From Sialis fuliginosa (lineage: Eukaryota > Arthropoda > Insecta > Megaloptera > Sialidae): 64,000 nucleotides of DNA. Positions 54,763 to 64,000 of the stretch are shown here, piece by piece. The notes under the pieces are model-generated. The model ran no database searches. It was not told where the DNA came from and saw nothing but the letters and a program-made list of their open reading frames with translations. The number at the start of each line of letters is the position of its first letter. Position 1 is the stretch's first letter. Both the position numbers and the translations under genes were made by a program. The DNA is taken from the NCBI GenBank assembly GCA_961205875.1, contig OY540809.1:33864267-33928266 (forward strand), given 5' to 3'.

Positions 54763-55051
54763 TAGAGATTCGAAAGATAGTTTTTCAACTATTGCATAAA
54801 AATTCATTTATTGTAATTTTTATTACATATCTCCACCGTTTTCGGAAAACTGGTTTGATTGAACACAATTTGAAATCAACTATTTGCAACTACCTTTCCA
54901 ACTATTTTTAAACTATTTGCGACACTTTTTAATGCTTCGTTTGCACTAATTATTATTAAATCGTAAAAAAAACTATTTACCAATTATTTTCCGAAAAAAA
55001 TTCAACTAGTAACTACTTCACTGAAAATAACAACTATTTTTCCAATCTCTA
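54763..55051. mobile_element. hAT-type MITE family I, copy 4, perfect 8-bp TSD
   Basis: GTAATGAG flanks it at 54755-54762 and 55052-55059. Ends are TAGAGATTCGAAAGATAG and, inverted, TAGAGATTGGAAAAATAG. At 289 bp it is collinear with copies 1 and 2. Confidence 0.95.
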
Positions 55052-55309
55052 GTAATGAGACACTAGCATTAAATCATCCTCAAACTGTTTGCACAGTTAA
55101 GCGTAAATAGTAAAATGGACTCTTTGTCAGTATAATGCCAAAATTTTGTCTTGTATTTGACTATTTCAGAAAATATAATTTTGAATCTATTGCAAAAATC
55201 AACATTATACATATTTATTTTTACGTTCAATTGTTTTAGATAAAATAGACTATTTGGGAAGTATCCAGCACTTTTTATAGAAATTATTTAAAAAAAACTA
55301 ATTTACAAC

Positions 55310-55395
55310 TAGAGCTGTGCATGTACTTAAGTATATTTTTTTGTAACTTAAAAAATTGTACTTAAGTGCCTTTTTTGTACTTATGCACAGTTCTG
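55310..55395. mobile_element. 86-bp hAT-type MITE, perfect 8-bp TSD
   Basis: TTTACAAC flanks it at 55302-55309 and 55396-55403. Ends are TAGAGCTGTGCATGTACTTA and, inverted, CAGAACTGTGCATAAGTAC. GTACTTAAGT-type motifs fill the interior. This is one of the shortest hAT-type elements I would accept, and the exact duplication makes it credible. Confidence 0.9.
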
Positions 55396-55403
55396 TTTAC
55401 AAC

Positions 55404-56032
55404 TTATTGCAACTGGCACATTGAAATAAATCTAAATAAATTCTCGACAGTCTATTCAAAAATTGTTTTAAATGGTAAAACTCTTTTGATATATAGAGAT
55501 CACGTTACTTTGTTTTAAAACTTTTATTCTTTTCGACGAGACTGGAGCAGATTTCAATTATTATCCACACGTTGCTACACTCCCAGCTTTTATTATCTCA
55601 GTCCATGAAACGAATTAAATTTTAGCAGCTTGGCGACATTTGCATGACTCGTGTATTATATTTTATTAACTCATAGACTCATATCGGTTGAAGAGTAATA
55701 TAATTACTAACTTTTATATCTGCCTTAGTTTCGTACCATTTATTACATTTCTTTTTCAATTATTAAATAATGTAAAGAACCTGTGATTCAAAAATTAAAC
55801 AGAAGAACGTACACTTTTGCTCTTTTTTTATTATTGAAATATTTTTTTTAATAAAACAAACTTTTTGGTATTTTATTCATTCATTTATATTCTTGATTTT
55901 TGTTTAGTTGCTTTAGCTTCTTGAAAGAACAAATAGTTTCTGTATTAAAACTATTACTTACATATATTAACTTATTTTTAACTCTAAATAATGATAATAG
56001 AAAAATCGATTCACTAAATTTTCTAAAACTTA
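55404..56032. other. AT-rich sequence, nothing recognised
   Basis: No frames, repeats or splice pairs. Confidence 0.4.
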
Positions 56033-56034
56033 TA

Positions 56035-56551
56035 AGGTAGTGGCAAGGACCCCAGTAATGGCAAATTTTTAATTAATTGTACTGAATTTGATATTTGATT
56101 ACTACCATTTTTGAATATTAATCTATATACCTACATTTAGCTGTCTTACAGCCTGATTTGATATCAATCGGCCAATAGATGTCAAAATGGTGGACATTTA
56201 AACTAATTATTAGTATAATTTATTTATTAATTATTATATTATCATAACAACTGCTTTACATTGTTTCAAATTTGACGATTCTTTCGTTTATATCTATTTT
56301 GTAATCATTAGCAAGTGTCCATTACTGGTTTTACCTTTGCCATTACTGAAGAAAAAACATGAACAAATTGAAAGAGTATCTATAATTTAAAAAACAAACT
56401 ATATTTGCGGACTTTGGTAATTAAATTGATTAAATAAAAACTTACTTGTTTTATTAGTAACATCAGTTCGTGAGAATTTCAAAAAACAAGCCCATTAATC
56501 CAAAAAACCGAAAACTTGCTCTTATAGCGGCCATAAGTAGTTCCTTTACCT
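56035..56551 (-). mobile_element. Family F element, copy 4 (inverse)
   Basis: A 517-bp copy flanked by TA (56033-56034 and 56552-56553). The ends AGGTAGTGGCAAGGACCC and, inverted, AGGTAAAGGAACTACTTATGG are diverged variants of the family ends. The interior is the inverse of 15438-16004 (CATTTTTGAATATTAATCTA, GTCCATTACTGGTTTTACC, GTTTTATTAGTAACATCAG). Confidence 0.92.
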
Positions 56552-56553
56552 TA

Positions 56554-57188
56554 CTTATCCATAAATACAATATAGACATATTTAGTTTCAAAAAGTACAT
56601 ACAACATATAATATATATTTGCCATTTCTCTCAAGTTTTGAAATATTAACCAAATAAGAATAGTTTAGTGTACTCTTTATACACATAACTACAGTTTCAT
56701 GTAGCTTTTTACCCCCTCGAGACCACTGTTTTATATTTAAAGAAAGCCGAACGAAAAAGTGAATTGGGGGAGAAGGGGTAGGGTGTGGGCGTAAATAAAG
56801 AAAGAGATTTAAAAGTGATTCCCGGCCCTTTAATAGTACCTTGTCTAAAAGATACACCCATCTCGTTTGTTATTGTTCTCTTTCTCACACACGTGAATCG
56901 TTTGTAGTTCTTTTCTTTGTCTTTACTCTTGCCATTATTTTTCATAAAAGAATACAGGTGTGAATTATTGAAAAATACAATGTGGTATTTTCTTATGAAA
57001 AATGTATTTCGAAAATAATGTAAATGTATTATTGTAGGAAATAGGTAAAGAAAACAGAAATGCTATTTGAATGAATATGTTATAAAATATGCAATAATAT
57101 TAATACAATCATAATTATTTTTATTTAAATTTTTATTTCAAGATTTTTACTATTTTATTGCCAAGGAAACTATGATATGTATATTTGA
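56554..57188. other. Unassigned stretch
   Basis: 56700-56900 is slightly GC-richer, with minus frames of 78-89 codons that resemble nothing known. The remainder is AT-rich. Confidence 0.35.
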
Positions 57189-57196
57189 CGGTAATG

Positions 57197-57599
57197 CAGT
57201 GGCGTAGCAAGCATAAATGGCGCCCCCGAAAAACATAAAGTAATATAATACATAGAATATTGTCGTCTTGGGCAAGCTTGTCCAACCCACGGCTTACAAG
57301 TATGTTTGGTGCGTTCCTTATCAGAAAAAATAATAATAATAATAATAATTTTATAATAAATCTGAATTGAAATAGACTTTACTAAAAAAAAAGGAAGTTT
57401 TTATTTTATCTAACCTTATTTATTAAGTAAAATTTGAAATTCAAATTGACACGACCAAAAAAAAAAAGGGTTGCTTATTCTGGCCTATGACTCTTACTAA
57501 ATTGGGTTTGTGCTATGCGGTCCAAAAGGTTGGTCTTAAGGACCATTTGGCGCCCGGGGCATGATAGATTCCCTTGCCTCACCCCTCGCTACGCCACTG
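57197..57599. mobile_element. hAT-like element V (CAGTGGCGTAGC ends)
   Basis: CAGTGGCGTAGCAAGC at the left and, inverted, CAGTGGCGTAGCGAGGGG at the right form perfect 12-bp terminal repeats. The flanks CGGTAATG and CGGTATCC share the first five bases, so the duplication is partly decayed. The inner GGCGCCCCCGAAA and TTTGGCGCCCGGGG pair inversely. (AAT)n at about 57331-57351. A second terminus-like string, AAGCTTGTCCAACCCACGGC at 57276, has no partner. At 403 bp it is non-coding. Confidence 0.88.
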
Positions 57600-57749
57600 C
57601 GGTATCCATTTAAAAAAAGGAATTTTAAATTATTGCTTTTCATAGTTACTCGTACTTCACCTTATTATTATAGTCAGTTAATATATGTTAATATGTACAT
57701 AGATGTGGGTGCCTGTATATTTTGTTATACACTGATGAGAGAAGAAGGA

Positions 57750-58250
57750 TTAGTTATCCATACTAATATTTTAAATTTGAAAGTGTGTCTGTCTCTCTGT
57801 CTGCTTGTTACCTTTATACGACTAAACCGATCTTGATGAAATTTGGCAGGGAGATAGCTTGCTTCCTGAGGAAGGACATAGGCTACTTTGTATCCGTAAG
57901 GGATTACAAGGAAGTGGAAAAATTTGTATGAGGAAATTTTTTTTTTGGAAATTAATACTTTACCTCTTGTCACATATGAAGGGTTGTAATTGGTTTCATT
58001 TGATCCGGCAAGAAAAATACTACGGGATTGGGGGTTTTAGAGGGAAAAACAAAACCCCTATCTCGCATAGGAGTCGAGATATTTACGATTTTGCATAATG
58101 AATGAAAACCAAAAAGTAAAAAAATAAATTATATTTCACCCCCTTTTACATATAAATTGTTGTAATTAGTTTCATTTGATCTGACGAAAAAAATATCACG
58201 GGGATGGGGGTTTCGAAATCCACGCAAGCGAAGCCGCGAGTAACAACTTG
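57750..58250 (+). repeat. Family K repeat, copy 2, with internal tandem
   Basis: Starts ATACTAATATTTTAAATTTG and GTGTGTCTGTCTCTCTGTC. It continues with AACCGATCTTGATGAAATTT, GGCAGGGAGATAGC and GACATAGGCTACTTTGTATC, and ends CCACGCAAGCGAAGCCGCGAG. From about 57960 a unit (ACATATGAAGGGTTGTAATT, TTCATTTGATC, ACGGGATTGGGGG) repeats once in shorter form from about 58140. This internal unit is also found, inverse, in the hAT element at 22136. Frames of 79-91 codons here are not genes. Confidence 0.65.
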
Positions 58251-59135
58251 TAGGAAATAGATGTAATTAGTTGGCGTGTTTTCGAAAATATTTATTAATT
58301 ATAAACAAAAATAAATGTTATCAATTAGATATTTGATAACAACAGTACGATATAATTCCAACATGAGATTTATTAACAATAGTTATTAACATTAGCAACT
58401 ATATATTGTTAACTGTCACCAAATCTCGTTATCTATAAATAATCTATTTTCTCAGTGTAGTATATTTAGTTATATACTTTACTTGATATTCTTTTTAAAT
58501 AAAATAACACATAAATAAATATGAATGAATTAAACCCCGCCGTTCCTAGCGGGTACTCGCAGCACGTTTTATCTTCCAATTCAATTCATATCATTTTAAT
58601 TAACGTCACACTTTTTCATTTAATAAGTATTATTGTCTACAAGTTTCCTTCGGGTTTTTCTATTTTTGTACGAAAATACAGACACATTCTTTAAGTGAAA
58701 AGAAAAAAAAACGTCACACAGAAATAAATGATACTCACGTAGGGTTTCTGTTTGAGACAATTAAAACGTATTAATTGTCAACCCGCCCGTTGGGCGGCGC
58801 TGGTGTCGCTGTTGTTTATACACACAAATACATACATGTCTATTGTTGTGGTATGTGAGTGTATGAAAATGAAAATGGAAAGAGATATGCTTATTGTCGC
58901 CACATACTTCTATCTCTATTTCTATACTACATATAACGATTAAATACAATAATATAATGTAAAAATATTGGTGTTTCAAATTAAAAATATCTGCCTTGGG
59001 AACCACAGGACTTTCTTATACCTAACCTAACCTAACAGTGAATTGTATACGTGATTCTTTGTTTATTAAAACATTTCTAACAAACTAACAAGAAAGAACA
59101 AAATGAATAATTTTATATTTATATAACAAGTGATT
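58251..59135. other. Unassigned stretch with a GC block and splice-like signals
   Basis: 58535-58580 and 58770-58810 are GC-richer. On the minus strand, TTTTAATTGTCTCAAACAG and GTGAGT bracket just 9 bases (58739-58747), a possible microexon or the edge of a larger leader exon. CCTAACCTAACCTAAC at 59022-59037 is a very short run of the insect telomere unit. Nothing else was recognised. Confidence 0.3.
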
Positions 59136-59139
59136 TTTT

Positions 59140-59655
59140 TTAACTTAATAACTGAAAACGGATGTTTACTCTTGTAAATTTTTGGATTTTTGAATTATTT
59201 TTGAAATAAGAAAAAAATGTTTTAAATAAAAAATGTCGATTATGTTATTATCTATAATTTATTCCCCATACTTTTTTTTCAAAAATTCGTTTTTACAAAA
59301 AAATGAATAGAACATAAATTATAGATATAGATATTACCTACATTTTTTAACTTGACCATTTTTCTCTATTTTGCACTGTTTCAGAGTAATTCGAAAAATT
59401 AAAAAATCGAATTAATCTTAAATATAAAATATCACCCTTCTACGATTTGTCGTATTTGAGTTACAGCGCTTACAGACAGACAGACAGACGGACACACAGA
59501 CATCATGGCGAAAATAGTCAGAATGGTTTCAGGGAAGGTCAAAATAGATAATTCCGTCAAAATCCGGAGTTCGAAAAAAATCGGCTTCACTATACTTACT
59601 TATTCTAATGTATATTTCATATACATGGTATAAGAAAGTAAAAACGGTATGGAGA
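59140..59655 (+). repeat. Family A repeat, most complete simple copy
   Basis: ACTGAAAACGGATGTTTACT, TTTTTGAATTATTTTTGAAA, GAATAGAACATAAATTATAG, CTTGACCATTTTTCTCTA, TTTGTCGTATTTGAGTTACA, a CAGACAGACAGACGGACACA block, CATCATGGCGAAAATAGTCA, GGGAAGGTCAAAATAGATAA, TCGAAAAAAATCGGCTTCAC and GGTATAAGAAAGT occur in order. Other copies are at 1135, 11138 and 32510. Class uncertain. Confidence 0.7.
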
Positions 59656-59758
59656 ACCATACATGACGTCCATGTTCTTTCTATCTTTTTAAATATACAT
59701 TTTTTTAAATATTTTATTTATATGTATATTACTGTATAACCTTCTACTATGTATATTA

Positions 59759-59935
59759 GGGTGTTTTTTTAATTTTATTTTTTTGGTCTCGCAGGCCTAT
59801 GTTTTAGCTTTAGTTAATTGTCCCAAAATTTCAGACTCATAGATCAAACCTATGGACGGTGCAAACCGAGTCTTTTTTCCATTTGTTTAACATGGGAAAA
59901 ATTACTTTTTTACTTACGCGTGAATATCTCACGGA
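59759..59935 (+). mobile_element. Palindromic element C, left end only
   Basis: GGGTGTTTTTTT after TTA, then CAGGCCTATGTTTTAGCTTT, TCCCAAAATTTCAGACTC, CAAACCGAGTC and TTACGCGTGAATATCTC. It breaks off well before the centre. Confidence 0.85.
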
Positions 59936-60700
59936 GATAGATGCTAAAGTTTTTATAGTTCATTTAAATATTTTTGGGCTCTTATTGATAGAAGCGTAGC
60001 TCGAGTTCTTGCACTTCCGGCAATTAAAAAATATATTAAGAAAAACTCTTATGTGATGATTTTTCCGCTCTACCGGCCCCTGTGCCACTGGTAAGGACTG
60101 ATACGCCTCTGCGAATCGATTTTTGAAATGTGGTAAAAGTCGTTATTTTTATCACGTCATAACATATATGTAAGTTAAAATCTTTAATGTCTAAAAGCCA
60201 ATAAAAGGTACACCCCATTTTAAACATTATTAATTTTTACAGCGTGCCATAGAATTCAATATAAATGCACCGATATCGTGTTGCGGAAAGTATTAAATTT
60301 GCACTGACAATAAACAAAACTATAAAAGTACACTTGACTGGTTGCCATTTTACGAGCCGATCGAATGGACAAGATGATAGTCGCCCCACTTAGACGGTAA
60401 TTGTGTTAGGAGCGTGTCGGGTCGGTAATGCAGATCTCTTTCAGACAGACGACATGATGATAAAAGCAGATGTGCAGATAGACGGAATTTAATTTAAGAA
60501 ATACATACTGCAAAATGCATCAGACTTTATATTTCCCCTATTGACTATACGAGTTTTGTTAATATAGAAGTATAAAGTAGGTACCGTATTGCGATTGTTG
60601 CCAATTTTCAATATATTTAATGTCTTTACAATTGATTAAATTCTTCAATGAATCTTGAATTTTACTAAAAAGTCCATTGAATGTTAAGTATCCTTTATAA
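59936..60700. other. Unassigned stretch
   Basis: 60040-60110 and 60350-60480 are slightly GC-richer. The minus frame 60036-60227 has no domain. No repeat copy was found. Confidence 0.35.
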
Positions 60701-61740
60701 CAGTGATTTCCAAACTGGGAGGCGCGGACTAGTGCAAAGGTAGGCGCGAAAAGTTTGGCTATGATTTAAACGGGCGGTAATATATTACAGTTTCGGCCAG
60801 TAACATATTGGGTGATAAAATGTGAGCAGTAAAAAAATGGAAACGAGCGGTTATATATTATGAAATGGGTGGTTGAATAAATACTTTGGGAATTAAAATA
60901 AATGATTGGGCAGTAACTGAATCAGAATCGGTCCGTTAGAAATATTGGGTTAAGCGGTAACCATTTTTTTCTGAGAAGGTTGGAGGATGGGGGTCCTGGT
61001 TCTTTTTTGTGGGGGGGAGGGCGGCTAAATTTTATAAAAAATTATTTATTTATTTTAACTTAAATTTTGAAATTTTATAATGTTCAAAAATAATTTTTTG
61101 TTTAAAAATAAAAAATTTTGTGTTGCACATTCATAATGATATCCGATTTTTATTTATAATTAAAAGACCGGGATTTTTAGGAGGGGGGGGGAGATTTTTA
61201 ATGGGGTCAGTAACATATAATATTTAATATGTATATATATTTTACAATATATTATATTGTGTTACCATTTGGTCTCTTGCTTGTTATAACACAGGGGGAG
61301 GGGCAAGGAACCCTGTTCCCTGCATTTTTGTAAACAGCGGGGGACCAGATGGTTATTCCATATAATATATTTGTAAAATATATATTATATGTGAATGGCC
61401 CCAATAAAAAATTTCCCCCCTCTCCCTAAAAAATATCCTGATAGGTTTTTTTAACAAACGTGTACCGCTTTTTTCAACCAAAAGTCAACTTGACTTTTAC
61501 CGAACTGCCTAACTATTTATCTAAATACCGAACTATTTATTTAACTGCCCAATTCAATTATTTTACGGCTCAAATAATTATTACACTGGCCATTTATTTA
61601 ATCCACTGTTCGAGTAGGTTTTTAACTGCCACTGTAAGATTAAATAACTTACCAAAATCTTGTATATTACTTGCTACATTTTACTGCCACAATTACTGGA
61701 TAAGGATAAGTTCTGGTTCCTTAGTTTCTAAGGTATATAA
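60701..61740. mobile_element. Probable hAT-like fold-back element (CAGTGATTTCCAAACTGGG start)
   Basis: CAGTGATTTCCAAACTGGGA at 60701 has the style of hAT ends. A clear inverted repeat spans about 61146-61275 and 61330-61447: GGGATTTTTAGGAGGGGG, TGGGGTCAGTAACATATAAT and TTACCATTTGGTC pair with inverses on the right. On either side, short G(A/G)GCGGTAA / GGGCAGTAA units on the left and ACTGCC / ACCGAACT units on the right are inverse to each other. No right terminus matching the left was found, so the end is uncertain. Non-coding. Confidence 0.6.
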
Positions 61741-62440
61741 ATAGTCGTAGTTATTTAGATTTAAGTTAGTGTCTTTAGGACTCCGATGATGATAGCATTG
61801 CTATTAAAACACGTGTAAGTCTAAACTCTTACAATTTTTATGTAGGGGATTTGTATTTGATATATTTTTAAAGCAAATAAATCTTTCCCAAAAAAATCAC
61901 GCATCTGCTTGTGAAACAAAGAAGCTAATCCAGTGAAAATCCCGTTAACTTTTATTATATAAAATGACATCAGGTCGCAAAAAATAGCATTCTTTATATA
62001 AGAGAAAATAAAATTCTAGATGACATGTTATAAGAAAAAGCAAATCCAGAGTACGTCTCGTGGTTTGATAATAACAACAAAAAGAAAGCCGACGACGACG
62101 CTGCTGGCTCGATCAAAAGTATCCGTGCGTTTGCCGGACGGTTTATCCGTCACCATTAGCGCATTCGTTCGCAAATTCAATTTCCGGTTAATTCATGCCG
62201 ATGTCAACGTACCAGACTCCATGGAGTTCATCTGCGATCTGTCATCTTGCCCGTTACAGATGTATGTATATGTGGTGTGAGATGTCGAAGCTATTGTCAA
62301 AGTTGGTGATCTGTTTTCGTTATCGAATACTGTAATCTATTAATCTTTTAAATGGTTTTATCCACGACTTATATATAATACATGTATTACATACGTAGTT
62401 TTTTACTATATAATGCTATATATTAATCCCAGAGGGAATA
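61741..62440. other. Unassigned stretch with a balanced-composition block
   Basis: 62040-62270 has coding-like composition. One 86-codon frame (62020-62280) includes ARSKVSVRLPDGLSVTISA and ADVNVPDSMEFICDLSSC. No splice sites or similarity support it, and codon use cannot be tested by eye. It may be single-copy exonic or regulatory sequence. Confidence 0.3.
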
Positions 62441-62446
62441 ATGAAT

Positions 62447-62528
62447 AATTTGAGAAATTGTGATTGGTGCACAAGAGGGAATAATGACCATTATTCCCTC
62501 TTGTGCACCAATCACAATTTTTCAAATT
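62447..62528. repeat. 82-bp near-perfect hairpin
   Basis: AATTTGAGAAATTGTGATTG continues with GTGCACAAGAGGGAATAATG (to 62486). It is followed after AC by the inverse arm, with one mismatch, to 62528. Just to the left, AGAGGGAATAATGAATAATT repeats part of the arm directly. It may be a tiny MITE, but no target duplication could be fixed. Confidence 0.93.
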
Positions 62529-62529
62529 A

Positions 62530-63187
62530 AATAATACCATGGAAACAAAATACACAAACTCTAAAGTCTAAAAAGTCTATTAAAATGAGTGCAACGTATA
62601 CATGATGACATGAGAAAAATGCGATAGAAGCTATGACGTTTTGTGAATTTCATTTGAAATTATTTTAACTTCTTTTAAAAAAATGACGAGAGAAGTATTG
62701 TTCCTAAAATAAGAGTATTTTACTAAAGACTGATGGAATAACTATCAAATCTAAAAATTAATGTTGTTGGGTGAAAATTACATCAGTATGGATCAACGAA
62801 AGTATGTAAAATTATTTTATATTAATTTGAGGTTAGAACAAAAATGCTTGTGTTGAAGCTTGCATTTCTTGTATTCAGTTGTGTTTTATGAAAGTAATTC
62901 AAATAGTTGTAGATAAAGTACAGTATACTACTCGCAATAATGGCTATTATTGACTCGTGGTATAATATACTATTATTATTAACTTATGTATTTACAGTAT
63001 TATAATAAAGAGTGTGACTGTATGTTCGATGATCTTAAAACCAATTTTGATTAGACCTTCGCTAGAGGGTTTCGGTAGTGAAAGGCTATGTAAAATTACA
63101 CTCTTATCAGGAAGCCGAGCAGTGAGAAAAAATGTTGCATAATTCGAAGAAATAGATACATTAAAGTCGTACACCTGATTAATATAA
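62530..63187. other. AT-rich unassigned stretch
   Basis: The minus frame 62992-63201 (including FKIIEHTVTLFIIIL) and text at 63000-63110 (TTTTGATTAGACCTTCGCTA) look like remnants of a dispersed repeat, but no copy is present here. Confidence 0.35.
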
Positions 63188-63189
63188 TA

Positions 63190-63762
63190 AGGTACTGGCA
63201 CCAGTTATGGTCGCTATGTATAAGAGCAAGGTTTACTGTTTTTGTGATTGACGGTTTTTTTTTTGTAATTATCGTGAACTTATTTAACTAATAAAACAAG
63301 TAACTCTTTATTTAATCAATTTAATTACCAAAGTCCGCAAATATAGTTTGTTTTCTAAATTGTAGCCTTTTATTTTGTTTATGTTTTTTCTCCAGTAATG
63401 GATAAAGTAAATCCAGTAATGAGCATACAGTGATGAACACTTGCTAATGATTACAAAATGATAAGTATTAAGACACAAAAGATATAAAAGAAAGAATCGT
63501 TAAATTTGAAACAGTGTATAGCAGTTGCTATGATAATATAATAATTAATAAATAAATTATACTTATAATTAGTATAAATTTCCACCGTTTTGACACCTAT
63601 TGGCCGATTGTCACAAAATCTCGCTGTAAGACAGTTAAATATGTATATAGATTAATATTCAGAAATGATAGTAATCAAATATCAACAAATATTTCTAATT
63701 CAGTACATTTAATTTAAAAATATCCATTACTGGGGTCATATCCAAGACTGGTGCCAGTACCT
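63190..63762 (+). mobile_element. Family F element, copy 5, full length
   Basis: A 573-bp copy flanked by TA (63188-63189 and 63763-63764). Ends are AGGTACTGGCACCAGTTATGG and, inverted, AGGTACTGGCACCAGTCTTGG, the cleanest pair in the window. The interior is collinear with 15438-16004. Confidence 0.94.
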
Positions 63763-64000
63763 TATATCATAATAAGTTTATCTATAAAACACTGATCGTC
63801 AAGAAAAAAAATAGTGTACCATTTCTAAAAATGAATTAATTGTTTTAAAAAATTGTTTTTAGAGTTTTTTATTATTCTTGATCATTTTTAAAACGACTAA
63901 ATAAATTCACAAATCTAAAAAAGCAACGTACAATTTCCAATATCTATCAGTTTAGTTCGAATCAGTTTAAATAAATAGTACGTACAAAGTAATACAAATA

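Noticed and set aside
59022-59037. CCTAACCTAACCTAAC resembling the insect telomere repeat
   Set aside because: Only about three units without a longer array or telomere-specific elements nearby; such short runs occur by chance.
62020-62280. 86-codon frame with balanced composition
   Set aside because: No similarity, no splice sites and no start context that would decide it; described as unassigned.

Overview
The window looks like non-coding nuclear DNA of an insect or a close arthropod. It is very AT-rich and has no confident multi-exon gene. It is packed with degraded class II transposons whose transposase remnants (mariner, Tigger/pogo, PIF/Harbinger) and short hAT-like and palindromic elements are typical of insect genomes. 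I cannot name the species. No bacterial signals (operons, ribosome-binding sites, CRISPR arrays) are present, and nearly all short ATG-started open frames are chance frames or lie inside palindromic repeats.

Layout. 1-4 kb: a large fold-back repeat and older repeat fragments. 4.5-5.4 kb: a hAT-type element. 6.2-8.3 kb: a GCGGGATCCCGC-rich hAT element carrying a nested palindromic element. 9.5-10.2 kb: another hAT element. 11-16 kb: palindromic repeats and two copies of a TA-flanked family (F), one with a nested palindrome. 17-23.1 kb: palindromes, several hAT elements with 8-bp target duplications and a CpG-rich island. 24-31 kb: mariner remnant, a 1.5 kb palindrome, and a Tigger element split by a Harbinger fragment. 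31-37.4 kb: palindromes, hAT elements and a second mariner remnant. 38-45.5 kb: a repeat split by a palindrome, a third mariner remnant, a 184-bp TTAA-flanked palindrome and a hAT element. 46-48.4 kb: a three-level nested set of elements. 49-64 kb: more copies of the same families.

Two themes stand out. Many non-autonomous elements still carry intact target-site duplications, so insertion order can be read directly (Q in P in O; C in D and in B; G in F; U in T; I in J; Harbinger in Tigger). Most families are near-complete inverted repeats or have palindromic subterminal motifs, so much of the sequence could fold into long hairpins if transcribed.

Possible host-gene traces are few and weak: a strong 3' splice site followed by a 51-codon open stretch and a stop at 48.77-48.93 kb (+), a 50-nt coding-like exon candidate at 4.2 kb (-), a 40-nt microexon candidate at 16.6 kb (+), a 55-codon ATG-less open stretch at 25.0 kb (+), and an RFX X-box-like site at 33.35 kb. 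The window may therefore lie in long introns or between genes. None of the exon candidates was recognised as a known protein.
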